Assembly: GCA_963682175.1 (NCBI GenBank)
Contig: OY821782.1
Span: forward strand, 27,301,741-27,365,740
Source of the DNA: Triglochin maritima
Taxonomy: Eukaryota; Streptophyta; Magnoliopsida; Alismatales; Juncaginaceae
Direction: 5' to 3'
Length of the DNA: 64,000 nucleotides
Shown here: in pieces, positions 45,070 to 54,725 of the stretch
Layout: each line of letters opens with the position of its first letter
How positions within the stretch are numbered: position 1 is the first letter of the stretch
Notes under the pieces: generated by a model
The model's database searches: none
Told to the model about the DNA's origin: nothing
Seen by the model: only the letters and a program-made list of their open reading frames with translations
Program-made: the position numbers and the translations under genes

Positions 45070-46448
45070 TGATTGAATCTGTTATAATACCGTAAGTGCA
45101 CGGTCGTGATGAAGTGGAGGCAAATATGGGTCGGTCCACAGGGAGCGCGTGTGAGTCGAATTCGCGATACTCGAGTGGGGGAAAGAAAAGAGAGATGCGA
45201 TCCAAATCAAACTACAACACATAGGAAATCAGAAAACAAACAATAAAACTAAACCCCTCAGCGGGTAGAGAAAGACTTGGAAATGAAAATGTGTGGTGTA
45301 GTGTGTTGAAATGCGCTCATCAAAACATGTCATACATTAAATCTATAAAACTCAACTCCAGTTTTGCCTCCACATGACATAAGATAAACCCTTATCATTA
45401 AAATATACAAGACAATAATTGAAATGGAGCTAATATGTTCACATGCATCATGACTCAAATCTAACTATGTCTCCACATGAAAAAAGATTTATCACAATCA
45501 TTAAAGCATACAAGACATTATTTAAGATAAAGCCAACATGAGCACATGCCTGCACATGCCTTGTTCCTTTCTTCCACTCCATCCTTATCGTCAGCTCATC
45601 ATTCCCCATAATATAGGCCCACTAATCTAAGCATGTGCTAAGTTTCACTCAAGAGCATTAGCACATCAAAGATAAGAGTGAAATCCCATAAGATGGTGAT
45701 GAAAATCATGTAAGACTCAAATGATTAAGATTAACACACACTAATACATCACATGATCAAATCACTTTTTTCTCCAACCCCACAATGGGGATGGACTACT
45801 CTCTACTCATCTCTACACTAAAGAAAACATAAAAATAACATGAACTCATAATGGAAATGACTAAAAACAAGATTAAACAAACAACATCAAAGAAATTGCA
45901 TCAAAGTAAAGGACTTGTATTTAAAGAACAAAACTCACACTTGATTAAAATGAAAGGATTACAAAGTATGCTTCTTCTCCTCAAACTACACTAATCAGCA
46001 GCAAAACAAAACCTAAAACTAATGGAGAAGCAAGAAGAAGAGGGAGAGGACGGATATTACAATGGTATATATAGACTAATGATTGACATCATTTCATGCT
46101 CATATTTGTATCTGATATCCATTATCTTTCACCTAAATAATGCTATGTTACGAGTTTTATGTTTAGTTTTCAGGAATAAATAGGTTTGAAGAGATGAAGC
46201 ATAAAAGGACCCAAAAGCTGGGAAAAAGGATTGAATTGTGAGATCTGTGGACCAAGATGCAAGGAAGAAGGACCTGAATGCAAGACCGAAGGACCTAAGA
46301 GAAAAACAGAATACTCCTCACCATCATGGGGAGTATTTTGGCAATTCTATTCGGGTCGGAGCTCCAACATGCAAAATAGATGCATCAAATACAAACAAAG
46401 CCTTCCAGAAAAGCCCACAAGAAATTCCAGAGCGATCCGGACACTGTA

Positions 46449-46487
46449 GACCGCTAATTAGCGGTCCAAGACCGCTAATTGGCGGTC
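46449..46487 (+). other. Twin U3 palindromes of F
   Basis: GACCGCTAATTAGCGGTC (46,449-46,466) is a perfect 18-base palindrome. GACCGCTAATTGGCGGTC (46,470-46,487) has one mismatched pair. They repeat in the 3' LTR at 53,681 and 53,702. Confidence 0.75.
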
Positions 46488-46564
46488 ACTTTTGGCCCAA
46501 ATGCGCTCAAATTTCTCCTGGACTTGTATTAATGTTCGTTTAGGCTATTTTTGGTGTTTGTTTA

Positions 46565-46616
46565 GTCCCACATCGGGGGATTGTCCCGGTTTGCCTTTTT
46601 CCATGGGTATAAATAG
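46565..46616 (+). promoter_or_regulatory. USE plus TATA promoter module, 5' LTR of F
   Basis: GTCCCACATCG at 46,565-46,575 matches the plant snRNA upstream element RTCCCACATCG exactly. TATAAATAG starts at 46,608, leaving 32 bases between. Confidence 0.7.
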
Positions 46617-47500
46617 AACTCTTCACCTTCCATTGTAATCACTCCATATTTTAAGTGGCTATTCTTCCTACTAGAAGTGAGGCCTTGAAGCACACACTAA
46701 AGTAGGAGGATGCTACTTTTAATGTGAGTCATTTTATCAATAAAGTTTTATGTTTCTTTCATTGTTTGTTTTATGCTTCTTTTATTGTTTGTGCATGTTT
46801 TAGTTTAATCGTCTTTTAATTCTAGCTTAGTTTTAATATGCTTTCTTTCCATAGTTTAATAATTAGTGTAATGTTTAGTGAGTAGTTTCATCCCCTTTGG
46901 GGGGTGGAGTAGATGTACATACATGCATTAGAGAATGGGATGAATGCTTTAATTTCAATGTGTTGATTAAACATGAATGTATGTTTGCTTATTTAGGATA
47001 GAATTTACAACTTGATGAGTTTTGCCAAAATGATTAGACACCTCTCATGCTTGTTTAGGTTCTGAAATAAACACCTTGCATATGTAAATGTTAATCAACT
47101 AAGTTGGTGAATAGATTGATAGGTTTTGCCATAACATTTAGACACTTCCTATGCTTGATAAACACCACCTTCATGTGCTTAAAGAATGTATTTTACACCC
47201 ACCTCTTTGCTTGTGTGCACTCACTCCACCCCTTAGGGGTTTTCCATTCCTGAAATTCCAGCACTTCTATTTTGTTCTTAGCTTAGTTTTTATTTGATCG
47301 TTTATTTCTTTGTTTCGCATTTCGTACTTCTTAGCGTAGTTTAGTGTAGGTTAGCATAGACATCTTTCTCCCCCTATTTTTTGCCACTTGATTTCTGATA
47401 AACAAGAGCCTGCTCACCTCCCTGAGGACGACCCGTACTTGCCACCGCTTCATCGCGGCCGTGCACTTGCGGTAGAAATATAAAACGTTCAACAAGTTTT

Positions 47501-47518
47501 TGGCGCCGTTGCTGGGGA
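47501..47518 (+). other. Primer binding site of F, tRNA-Asp type
   Basis: TGGCGCCGTTGCTGGGGA differs from the full tRNA-Asp complement at one place and starts six bases after the LTR. Confidence 0.9.
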
Positions 47519-48492
47519 GGTGCCAGTCCAGACTCTTGTTTGGACGATTCGAGTGGATTTAATTTGTGTGTTGTAGTTTTTCTTTGTTTCAGGAGACTGG
47601 GAATAGCAAGTGGAGGCTACTGGAGAAATTTCCAGACGACCTGAGCACTTCAGACCGCCAATCAGCGGTCTGGTGAGCTCTGTTCATCTTTTAATTTCTT
47701 GCTGTTGTTGCTCTAAATGATCTAGTTATCTGGGACTCAATTTGGCATGTTTTGACTTATAGTTCATTCCCAGATCAATAATCAAACCTCCTTTAAGCAA
47801 CTTGGACCCTAAAATTCAAAGCAAAAGATTAGGCATTCATTCTTGTTTAGGTCATGCATCATGTATGTGACTTAGGCATTTAGATTGTCTTTTATCTTAG
47901 CTTTATTTTCTGTTGCTGAGAGCTGGCGTGAGGTACGCACCTTCTACTCTCATTCATGCATTTCGTATGAACATGCATTAGTTAGTAGGAAGTGCATTGC
48001 AACAAGTGTGAGTTGAGCGTTGTTTGGAGAGTTGATTGCTAGATTTAGGACTCCAAAACGCTACTAAGGAGGGGCTGTCCCGTAAAAGATAAGGTGGGGG
48101 ATTTCATCACCCTTTCCTTCGCCCCAAAAACCACACTAATCAAGAGCCTAATTTTAAAATCAAGTAGACATTGGCCCTAAGGATCTTGGACGCATTAGGA
48201 GAGTGATCCGGTCCCGACCGTCATGACCTGATCGGCGTTGCCCACTTTGTCGATAGTAGGAGAGACGAGATCCCCGGATCTTGGCTCACTTGCTGGGCTT
48301 TGTGGTCCTCGTTGTAGGGAGGTGAGGCGTGTTGAGGCCGTGTGACCTCGCAGTTAGGCGTCGTCTAGCTGTAAGGACCTATAGCGACCTTAGGATTGTT
48401 TGAGCCTTGTTTGCTTGTGTGCTTCTACCTGTACCCATCCGCCGTAGCTTAAGGACTTCTTCCCTTCTCTCCTAAGTCATTCTTTCTCTCCT
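47519..48492 (+). other. Leader of F
   Basis: About 970 bases have no credible ORF. A perfect 8-bp stem CAGACCGC/GCGGTCTG (47,651-47,672) has the same stem sequence as the U3 palindromes. The second half is homologous to the leader of A. Confidence 0.7.
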
Positions 48493-51400
48493 GTGTTCCC
48501 TCGTCTTCTCTTCTACGTACATTCTTCATTTGAAAAAAAAAATAAAATTTGTTTTGTGTGTGCACCTTTGTGCATGCTTTCGTGGACACGAGACGAGAGT
48601 GGTCGTTTGACGAGGAGCGTTGTCAATCCGGCTTCGGTCATCGATTTCTCGACACCTCCCTCCTCTCGTGTCACACGCAGTCCGGGTTCAATGGCTGCTA
48701 ATTTCCGTGAGGAGGAGCAGTTGCTGGACCCACCTGTTCGACCAGTGCTTCCAGTTGTCGTTCCCATACCTCTACGTGATCGATGCTACCCGAGCCGTAC
48801 AGCTCTACCCTCATGCATCGTATTACCAGAGGCTAATGGGAACCATTTTGAGGTTAAGCCTCAATTCATTTCCATGCTCCCTCATTTCACTGGGAAAGGT
48901 GACCCCTATATCTTTCTCAGGGAATTTGAGGAGGTCTGTGCTATGTTCAAGCTGCAACAACTTAGCACAGACTCCATCCATCTTAGGCTCGTTCCTTTTG
49001 CACTAAAGGATGACGCCAAGAAGTGGTTGTACAGCAACCAGGCGAATTCCTTTAGGACTTGGGATGAGTTTCAATCTGCATTCCTCAAGAAGTACTTTCC
49101 TAATCATCGGACTCAAAAATTGAGGAACGAAATCAATTCGTTCTATCAACATGAGACCGAACCATTTCATGCATATCTTGAGAGGTTCAAAGAGCTACTA
49201 TCCTCGTGCCCTCACCATGGCATTGAGTTGTGGCGTCTTTGTCAGATTGTGTATGAGGGTCTTCACATCCCGTCCAGAACGCTCCTTGAGTCAATGTGTC
49301 AAGGAGAGTTCTTGGGAAAGGATGAAAGGGAGGCATGGGCCTTCCTAGAAGACCTCGCTGAGAAAACCATGCAGTGGGAGAGTGTGAGGGAACCACCTGC
49401 ATCATCTAGTATAGGAGCGAGGATCGCGAATGCAAACTCAACTAGATCGGGTTCCGCATTTGCTATCGATACCACTACGGCCACCGAGGCACGCATGGCG
49501 GCCTTAATGCGCCGTATGGACTCGATTGAGCTCCAAAACCAACAAAGTGCACCTCACATGTCTACATATGGTCCAGTTCCCTGTCATTCATGTGGTAGGA
49601 TAGGTCATGTAGAAAGAGAGTGTGAGTCCATTCTTCCTGAGATGGAGCGTGTCAACGCCGTCTATGATAGAGCCAGGAATGACCCATACTCATCATCTTA
49701 TAATCCTGGATGGAGGAACCACCCCAATTTTTCATGGAACCAAACTAATTCCCCGGGTGGTCCTCCAAACTCCTCGAGACCACCTTACCAATCACACCAA
49801 CCTCCCATGCATGCGCATTCCTATCAGCCACCCCAAGCGCAAACCACCAATCAATCGGGTTTCCCAAATTCCAATAATATGGAAACCCGATTCAATTCGC
49901 TTGAGACCTTGACTCGTGGACTTGAAAACTCAATGAAATTTTTTATGTCAACCACGAGTCAAGTTCTCACTTCAAATCAGCAGACCATCAAATCTCTAGA
50001 GCTTCAGATGGGCCAATTGGCTCAGTCTGTACATGAAAGAGAGAGAGGGTCTTTTCCTAGCCAGCCTGAGGCTAACCCCCGCATGTACCAACAACAACAA
50101 ATGCAAAATGAGAATGTGGTACCTCGGGGGAGGCAAGTGAACCATGTGGAGGAACCTGTTCACCATGTCAATTCCATTGTGACCTTAAGGAATGGAAAAC
50201 AGGTTGACAATCACATTTCCTTGCCACACCCACCACCATCTATGCAGCCCCCTAGTGGGAATGGTGGTGAAGAAGAAGCTGAGGGTGAGGGTAATACACC
50301 AAAGCTTTCTTCTCAGGCACAGCAGAAAACCTACCTGCCAAAAGCTCCCTATCCAAGTAGGTTAAACAAAAAGCAGAGTGACAACATGGACAAGATATTA
50401 GAGGTGTTTAAGCAAGTGAAGGTTAACATCCCTTTGTTGGATGTCATCCAACAAATACCTCAATATGCCAAAGTGTTGAAGGATCTCTGCACAACCAAGA
50501 GGAAGACCAATGTTCCTAAGAAAGCATTCTTGGCTGCAAATATCAGCTCACTTTTGTCCAATCCCACCTACACAAAATACAAGGACCCTGGGTGTCCTAC
50601 TATTCAGTGTACGATAGGGGACACTAGATTGAGCAATGTTTTGCTTGATTTAGGATCAGCGGTAAACCTCCCCCCATTCTCTGTTTATCAACAGTTGAAC
50701 TTGGGAGAATTGAAACCAACAAAGATCACCCTCCAACTGGCAGATAGATCCATTCGTATTCCCATGGGGATTATCGAGGACGTGCTTATCAAAGTTGGAG
50801 ATTTTATATTTCCAGTCGATTTTGTTGTCCTCGATACCAATCCTGTTGCGAACACCCACTCTCAAATACCTTTGATTTTGGGTAGACCATTTCTGGCAAC
50901 CTCCAATGCCTTGATTAATTGTAGAAATGGTCTCATGAAGCTCTCATTCGGTAACATGAGTGCCGAGTTTCATGTGTTCAACTCTGGTAGGCAACAGGAA
51001 CCCATGGATGAACCTTTAAATCTCAATCTCATCCGGCAATTGGAGAAAGCACCACAAAATCAACGAACACCCCTAACCCCAATGCAACCCGTTGAGAATG
51101 TTCGTGGGCACAGCGAAAACTCATTGCCTGTCTTCGCAATGCAACAGAGTGAGCTGGCCTCGAACATGAATGTCCAAAGGGAGTGTTCGTTGCATGATTC
51201 AGTTGAGAGTACTAGTGAGAGTGAGACACCTCATCATATGCCTATACCAGAAGGTGTCTCTACCTCATGTCCCATGGCCATTGAGCCATTTGAGCTTCAT
51301 TTTGACTCCAACAAGGACCCACCTATGACCGAGCTTATGCTTGATGATCTAAATGATGGTGGGAGGTCCTTGTTGGATGACTTGGGGAGAAGCCCCATTC

Positions 51401-51681
51401 TTCGTGATGCAAGTCTGCTGCATCCATCGAATGAGCCTGAGGAACTCATTCCGATGCACCCGCCTATTGGTTGGAGGGTTTTCTTCGATGAGCAATTAAA
51501 CCCTAGTGAGGCAACACAACTTCATTCTTTGTTGCCCACACCCAACCAATATCATGAGGGGTTCGAGCCTTTCAGCTTTGACCTTTCACCTCTCATGACA
51601 CCTCAGAGTACCAGTGGAGTTTGCCCATCTCGGCAAGTCTCTGGTCCTCAAAACATGATGTTCTCATTTGATGTTCCTTGA
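48493..51681 (+). CDS. Gag-protease polyprotein of element F
   Basis: This intact ORF of 1,062 codons would form virus-like particles and process them. A Gag capsid-like domain is at about residues 120-280 (F-L-R-E-F-E-E and C-P-H-H-G-I-E-L-W). A CCHC zinc knuckle has C364, C367, H372 and C377. A Pro/Gln-rich stretch (405-460) and a coiled region (465-520) follow. A retropepsin-like domain of about 690-825 has D-L-G-S at 719-722 and I-L-G-R-P-F-L at 795-801; Leu after the catalytic Asp replaces the usual Thr/Ser, as in all copies here. Residues 830-1,062 form an acidic, Pro-rich tail ending F-S-F-D-V-P. No RT follows. The true start may be a later Met, for example residue 67. Confidence 0.88.
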   Translation: MFPRLLFYVHSSFEKKNKICFVCAPLCMLSWTRDESGRLTRSVVNPASVIDFSTPPSSRVTRSPGSMAANFREEEQLLDPPVRPVLPVVVPIPLRDRCYPSRTALPSCIVLPEANGNHFEVKPQFISMLPHFTGKGDPYIFLREFEEVCAMFKLQQLSTDSIHLRLVPFALKDDAKKWLYSNQANSFRTWDEFQSAFLKKYFPNHRTQKLRNEINSFYQHETEPFHAYLERFKELLSSCPHHGIELWRLCQIVYEGLHIPSRTLLESMCQGEFLGKDEREAWAFLEDLAEKTMQWESVREPPASSSIGARIANANSTRSGSAFAIDTTTATEARMAALMRRMDSIELQNQQSAPHMSTYGPVPCHSCGRIGHVERECESILPEMERVNAVYDRARNDPYSSSYNPGWRNHPNFSWNQTNSPGGPPNSSRPPYQSHQPPMHAHSYQPPQAQTTNQSGFPNSNNMETRFNSLETLTRGLENSMKFFMSTTSQVLTSNQQTIKSLELQMGQLAQSVHERERGSFPSQPEANPRMYQQQQMQNENVVPRGRQVNHVEEPVHHVNSIVTLRNGKQVDNHISLPHPPPSMQPPSGNGGEEEAEGEGNTPKLSSQAQQKTYLPKAPYPSRLNKKQSDNMDKILEVFKQVKVNIPLLDVIQQIPQYAKVLKDLCTTKRKTNVPKKAFLAANISSLLSNPTYTKYKDPGCPTIQCTIGDTRLSNVLLDLGSAVNLPPFSVYQQLNLGELKPTKITLQLADRSIRIPMGIIEDVLIKVGDFIFPVDFVVLDTNPVANTHSQIPLILGRPFLATSNALINCRNGLMKLSFGNMSAEFHVFNSGRQQEPMDEPLNLNLIRQLEKAPQNQRTPLTPMQPVENVRGHSENSLPVFAMQQSELASNMNVQRECSLHDSVESTSESETPHHMPIPEGVSTSCPMAIEPFELHFDSNKDPPMTELMLDDLNDGGRSLLDDLGRSPILRDASLLHPSNEPEELIPMHPPIGWRVFFDEQLNPSEATQLHSLLPTPNQYHEGFEPFSFDLSPLMTPQSTSGVCPSRQVSGPQNMMFSFDVP

Positions 51682-52010
51682 CCAAATGATTATGAGAATA
51701 TCTTGGTTGTAAAAAAAACAAAAAAACAAAAAAAAAAACAAAAAAAAGAAGAAGAAAAAAAAAACAAAAAAAAAGAAAAGAAAAAAAGTGTGTAATAAAA
51801 GACTCCTTCAGTGAGCATCGATTGTTGTGGGCCCCAACCCTTGTGTACTTGGGCCCAATCTCTTCACGTATTTATCTCCCTTCTTCAGCTTCTCACAGGT
51901 TTTGAGGGAATTTGGGTTTGTGTCCATCAACATGACCCTGAACGTCCCTTTGTACTTCATGTTGGTGAGATCTTTCCTTTTTCATGCATGTATCCATGTA
52001 GTATCTTGTT

Positions 52011-52051
52011 CACATTCATTGAGGACAATGCATGAAGTAGGTGTGGGGGGT
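52011..52051 (+). other. Internal PPT-like motif (F)
   Basis: ATTCATTGAGGACAATGCAT, then GAAGTA, then GGTGTGGGGGG. The purine run is nearly the same as the true PPT 1.25 kb downstream. Confidence 0.6.
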
Positions 52052-52600
52052 GTTTTACGTGTGTACATAGTCGAGTCTTTTTCCTTTGGTTTTATTTTCT
52101 TTTGTTTATACTGCTAGGGTCATGTTAGTGTGCCGCATTTAACATTGATATATCTGCTTGCCATGATCCTTGGGTGACTTGTCTTCTTTTGCTTGCCGAG
52201 TGCTTTAAAGTTTTCACATTTCTTTCAAAATCTTCATGTGTTTGCGAAAGAAAATGTTTTTGTGGGTTTTGCGTGTGTTTAGCATGTGCAAAACCGTTGA
52301 GAGGCAAAGTAAAAAGAAAGCTCCCAAAATTGTCTTGAACTTGATGCATTAGGATTTCTAGTTTATTGGCTTTAGGTCTTGTCGAGTCGTTAGGATGCAC
52401 CCTGGTTTTCCCTCAGGGGGCGTGTAATCATAGGGTTTCAGTACTCAAACATTTAAAGAAGTCCACCCTGACCCTAGTGAGTCAAATAATTCGTGTTTGT
52501 GAGTATAGGGAAGTTTGTCGTAGTCGAGGGCCCTTAATCTCTTTTTGTGAAACTTAAGTGTAGGGGTTTTGGTTCCCATATAGATAAATAAGTGGTGTTC

Positions 52601-52811
52601 TCTCTTCTCGCACGGCTCCTATCACTCGGGAAAGCAGGTCTGAGGGGACTTTGTGCCTGGTGCTTTCGAGTCATCTGACTTGGGATGCGCCGACCGAACT
52701 CCCGTTACACGGGTGGTAGGGATCGCCCTATGTGGAGATTTGGGGGAAGGTGTACGTGATAGTGTAAGTCCTCATAGGCAATGATGCACGAAACCTGACC
52801 CTGGGGAGAAT
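52601..52811 (+). other. Conserved 3' noncoding block (F)
   Basis: About 210 bases are close to identical to 6,728-6,936 in A and to 55,766-55,972 (minus) in E, though the coding regions differ. It includes a small perfect stem CCCGT-TAC-ACGGG. The function is unknown. Confidence 0.55.
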
Positions 52812-53156
52812 CAAACACCAACCAATAAAATGCTCCAAAGAAAAAGAAAAAAAAAGAAAAAAAAGGAAAAAAAGAAAAAAAGAGTCAAATAAGAACCAAA
52901 ATGGACTTTACACGTTGTATCACATTCAGAAGTTAAGGTTGCCCATGTCTTTCACTTAAGTCCTTGACTAACTTTCACGAATAACTCATTAGGCTAGGTG
53001 TGTGGACGGATTACATATATAGAGTCGACCCGTAGTATTACCGCGTCCCATGATCGACAATATGAGTCCAACGAGTCGTGTAGCTAGATTGAATAATGCA
53101 TCTTGTTCGGATTTTGTGGGTATATCCGCTGAAAACCCTCAGGAGACAACACTCCT

Positions 53157-53208
53157 CCTCCTTGGCGACAAGGAGGTTTAACGGCTTGTTGCACGTGCTA
53201 AGTGCAAC
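53157..53208 (+). other. Twin hairpin before PPT (F)
   Basis: Hairpin 1 is a perfect CCTCCTTG/CAAGGAGG stem with loop GCGA (53,157-53,176). Hairpin 2 is GTTGCAC/GTGCAAC with loop GTGCTAA (53,188-53,208). Confidence 0.65.
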
Positions 53209-53295
53209 CGTGATTCCTATGAAAGTGAGTTAGGATTTCTTGTTTTTTTTCGCATGCTTTTCTCTTTCTTTGTTTTGCTCGGGACTACCAAAAGT

Positions 53296-53311
53296 TAGGT
53301 GTGGGGGTATT
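53296..53311 (+). other. Polypurine tract of F
   Basis: TAGGTGTGGGGGTATT sits directly before the TGATTGACATC start of the 3' LTR. Confidence 0.88.
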
Positions 53312-54725
53312 TGATTGACATCATTTCATGCTCATATTTGTATCTGATATCCATTATCTTTCACCTAAATAATGCTATGTTACGAGTTTTATGTTTAGTT
53401 TTCAGGAATAAATAGGTTTGAAGAGATGAAGCATAAAAGGACCCAAAAGCTGGGAAAAAGGACTGAATTGTGAGATATGTGGACCAAGATGCAAGGAAGA
53501 AGGACCTGAATGCAAGACCGAAGGACCTAAGAGCAAAACAGAATACTCCTCACCATCATGGGGAGTATTTTGGCAATTCTATTCGGGTCGGAGCTCCAAC
53601 ATGCAAAATAGATGCATCAAATACCAACAAAGCCTTCCAGAAAAGCCCACAAGAAATTCCAGAGCGATCCGGACACTGTAGACCGCTAATTAGCGGTCCA
53701 AGACCGCTAATTGGCGGTCACTTTTGGCCCAAATGCGCTCAAATTTCTCTTGGACTTGTATTAATGTTCGTTTAGGCTATTTTTGGTGTTTGTTTAGTCC
53801 CACATCGGGGGATTGTCCCGGTTTGCCTTTTTCCATGGGTATAAATAGAACTCTTCACCTTCCATTGTAATCACTCCATATTTTAAGTGGCTATTCTTCC
53901 TACTAGAAGTGAGGCCTTGAAGCACACACTAAAGTAGGAGGATGCTACTTTTAATGTGAGTCATTTTATCAATAAAGTTTTATGTTTCTTTCATTGTTTG
54001 TTTTATGCTTCTTTTATTGTTGTGCATGTTTTAGTTTAATCGTCTTTTAATTCTAGCTTAGTTTGAATATGCTTTCTTTCCATAGTTTAATAATTAGTGT
54101 AATGTTTAGTGAGTAGTTCCATCCCCTTTGGGGGGTGGAGTAGATGTACATACATGCATTAGAGAATGGGATGAATGCTTTAATTTCAATGTGTTGATTA
54201 AACATGAATGTATGCTTGCTTGTTTAGGATAGAATTTACAACTTGATGAGTTTTGCCAAAATGATTAGACACCTCTCATGCTTGTTTAGGTTCTGAAATA
54301 AACACCTTGCATATGTAAATGTTAATCAACTAAGTTGGTGAATAGATTGATAGGTTTTGCCATAACATTTAGACACTTCCTATGCTTGATAAACACCACC
54401 TTCATGTGCTTAAAGAATGTATTTTACACCCACCTCTTTGCTTGTGTGCACTCACTCCACCCCTTAGGGGTTTTCCATTCCTGAAATTCCAGCACTTCTA
54501 TTTTGTTCTTAGCTTAGTTTTTATTTGATCGTTTATTTCTTTGTTTCGCATTTCGTACTTCTTAGCGTAGTTTAGTGTAGGTTAGCATAAACATCTTTCT
54601 CCCCCTATTTTTTGCCACTTGATTTCTGATAAACAAGAGTCTGCTCACCTCCCTGAGGACGACCCGTACTTGCCACCGCTTCATCGCGGCCGTGCACTTG
54701 CGGTAGAAATATAAAACGTTCAACA
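53312..54725 (+). repeat. 3' LTR of F
   Basis: It repeats the 5' LTR with about a dozen substitutions and a one-base indel. USE 53,797-53,807 and TATA 53,840-53,848 keep the 32-base gap. Confidence 0.93.
53797..53848 (+). promoter_or_regulatory. USE plus TATA promoter module, 3' LTR of F
   Basis: This is identical to the module in the 5' LTR and could drive transcription out into E. Confidence 0.6.

Larger units (their letters stand above)
46080..47494 (+). repeat. 5' LTR of F
   Basis: In order: two U3 palindromes (46,449-46,487), USE at 46,565, TATA at 46,608, hairpin CATCCCC/GGGGTGG-type near 46,888, a second CCCC/GGGG hairpin near 47,225, and the end AACA at 47,494. Confidence 0.93.
51682..53295 (+). 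other. 3' noncoding region of F
   Basis: An A-rich stretch (51,711-51,788) is followed by the internal PPT-like motif (52,011-52,051), the conserved 210-nt block (52,601-52,811), an A-rich purine run (52,839-52,883) and the twin hairpins (53,157-53,208). No ORF is credible. Confidence 0.7.
46080..54725 (+). mobile_element. Gypsy gag-pro element F, structurally intact
   Basis: An 8,646-bp plus-strand element has LTRs 46,080-47,494 (1,415 bp) and 53,312-54,725 (1,414 bp) with TG/CA ends and an exact target duplication ACTAA (46,075-46,079 and 54,726-54,730). It has a tRNA-Asp PBS, one unbroken 1,062-codon gag-pro ORF and a PPT. By eye the LTRs differ at about a dozen places, so insertion is recent relative to the other elements. 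With no RT, RNase H or integrase it must be non-autonomous. Confidence 0.93.

Noticed and set aside
51682..53295. A possible env-like gene after gag-pro in F, as in some Athila elements
   Set aside because: No frame longer than about 100 codons, no signal peptide or membrane segment in a consistent position, and the conserved blocks here are noncoding.
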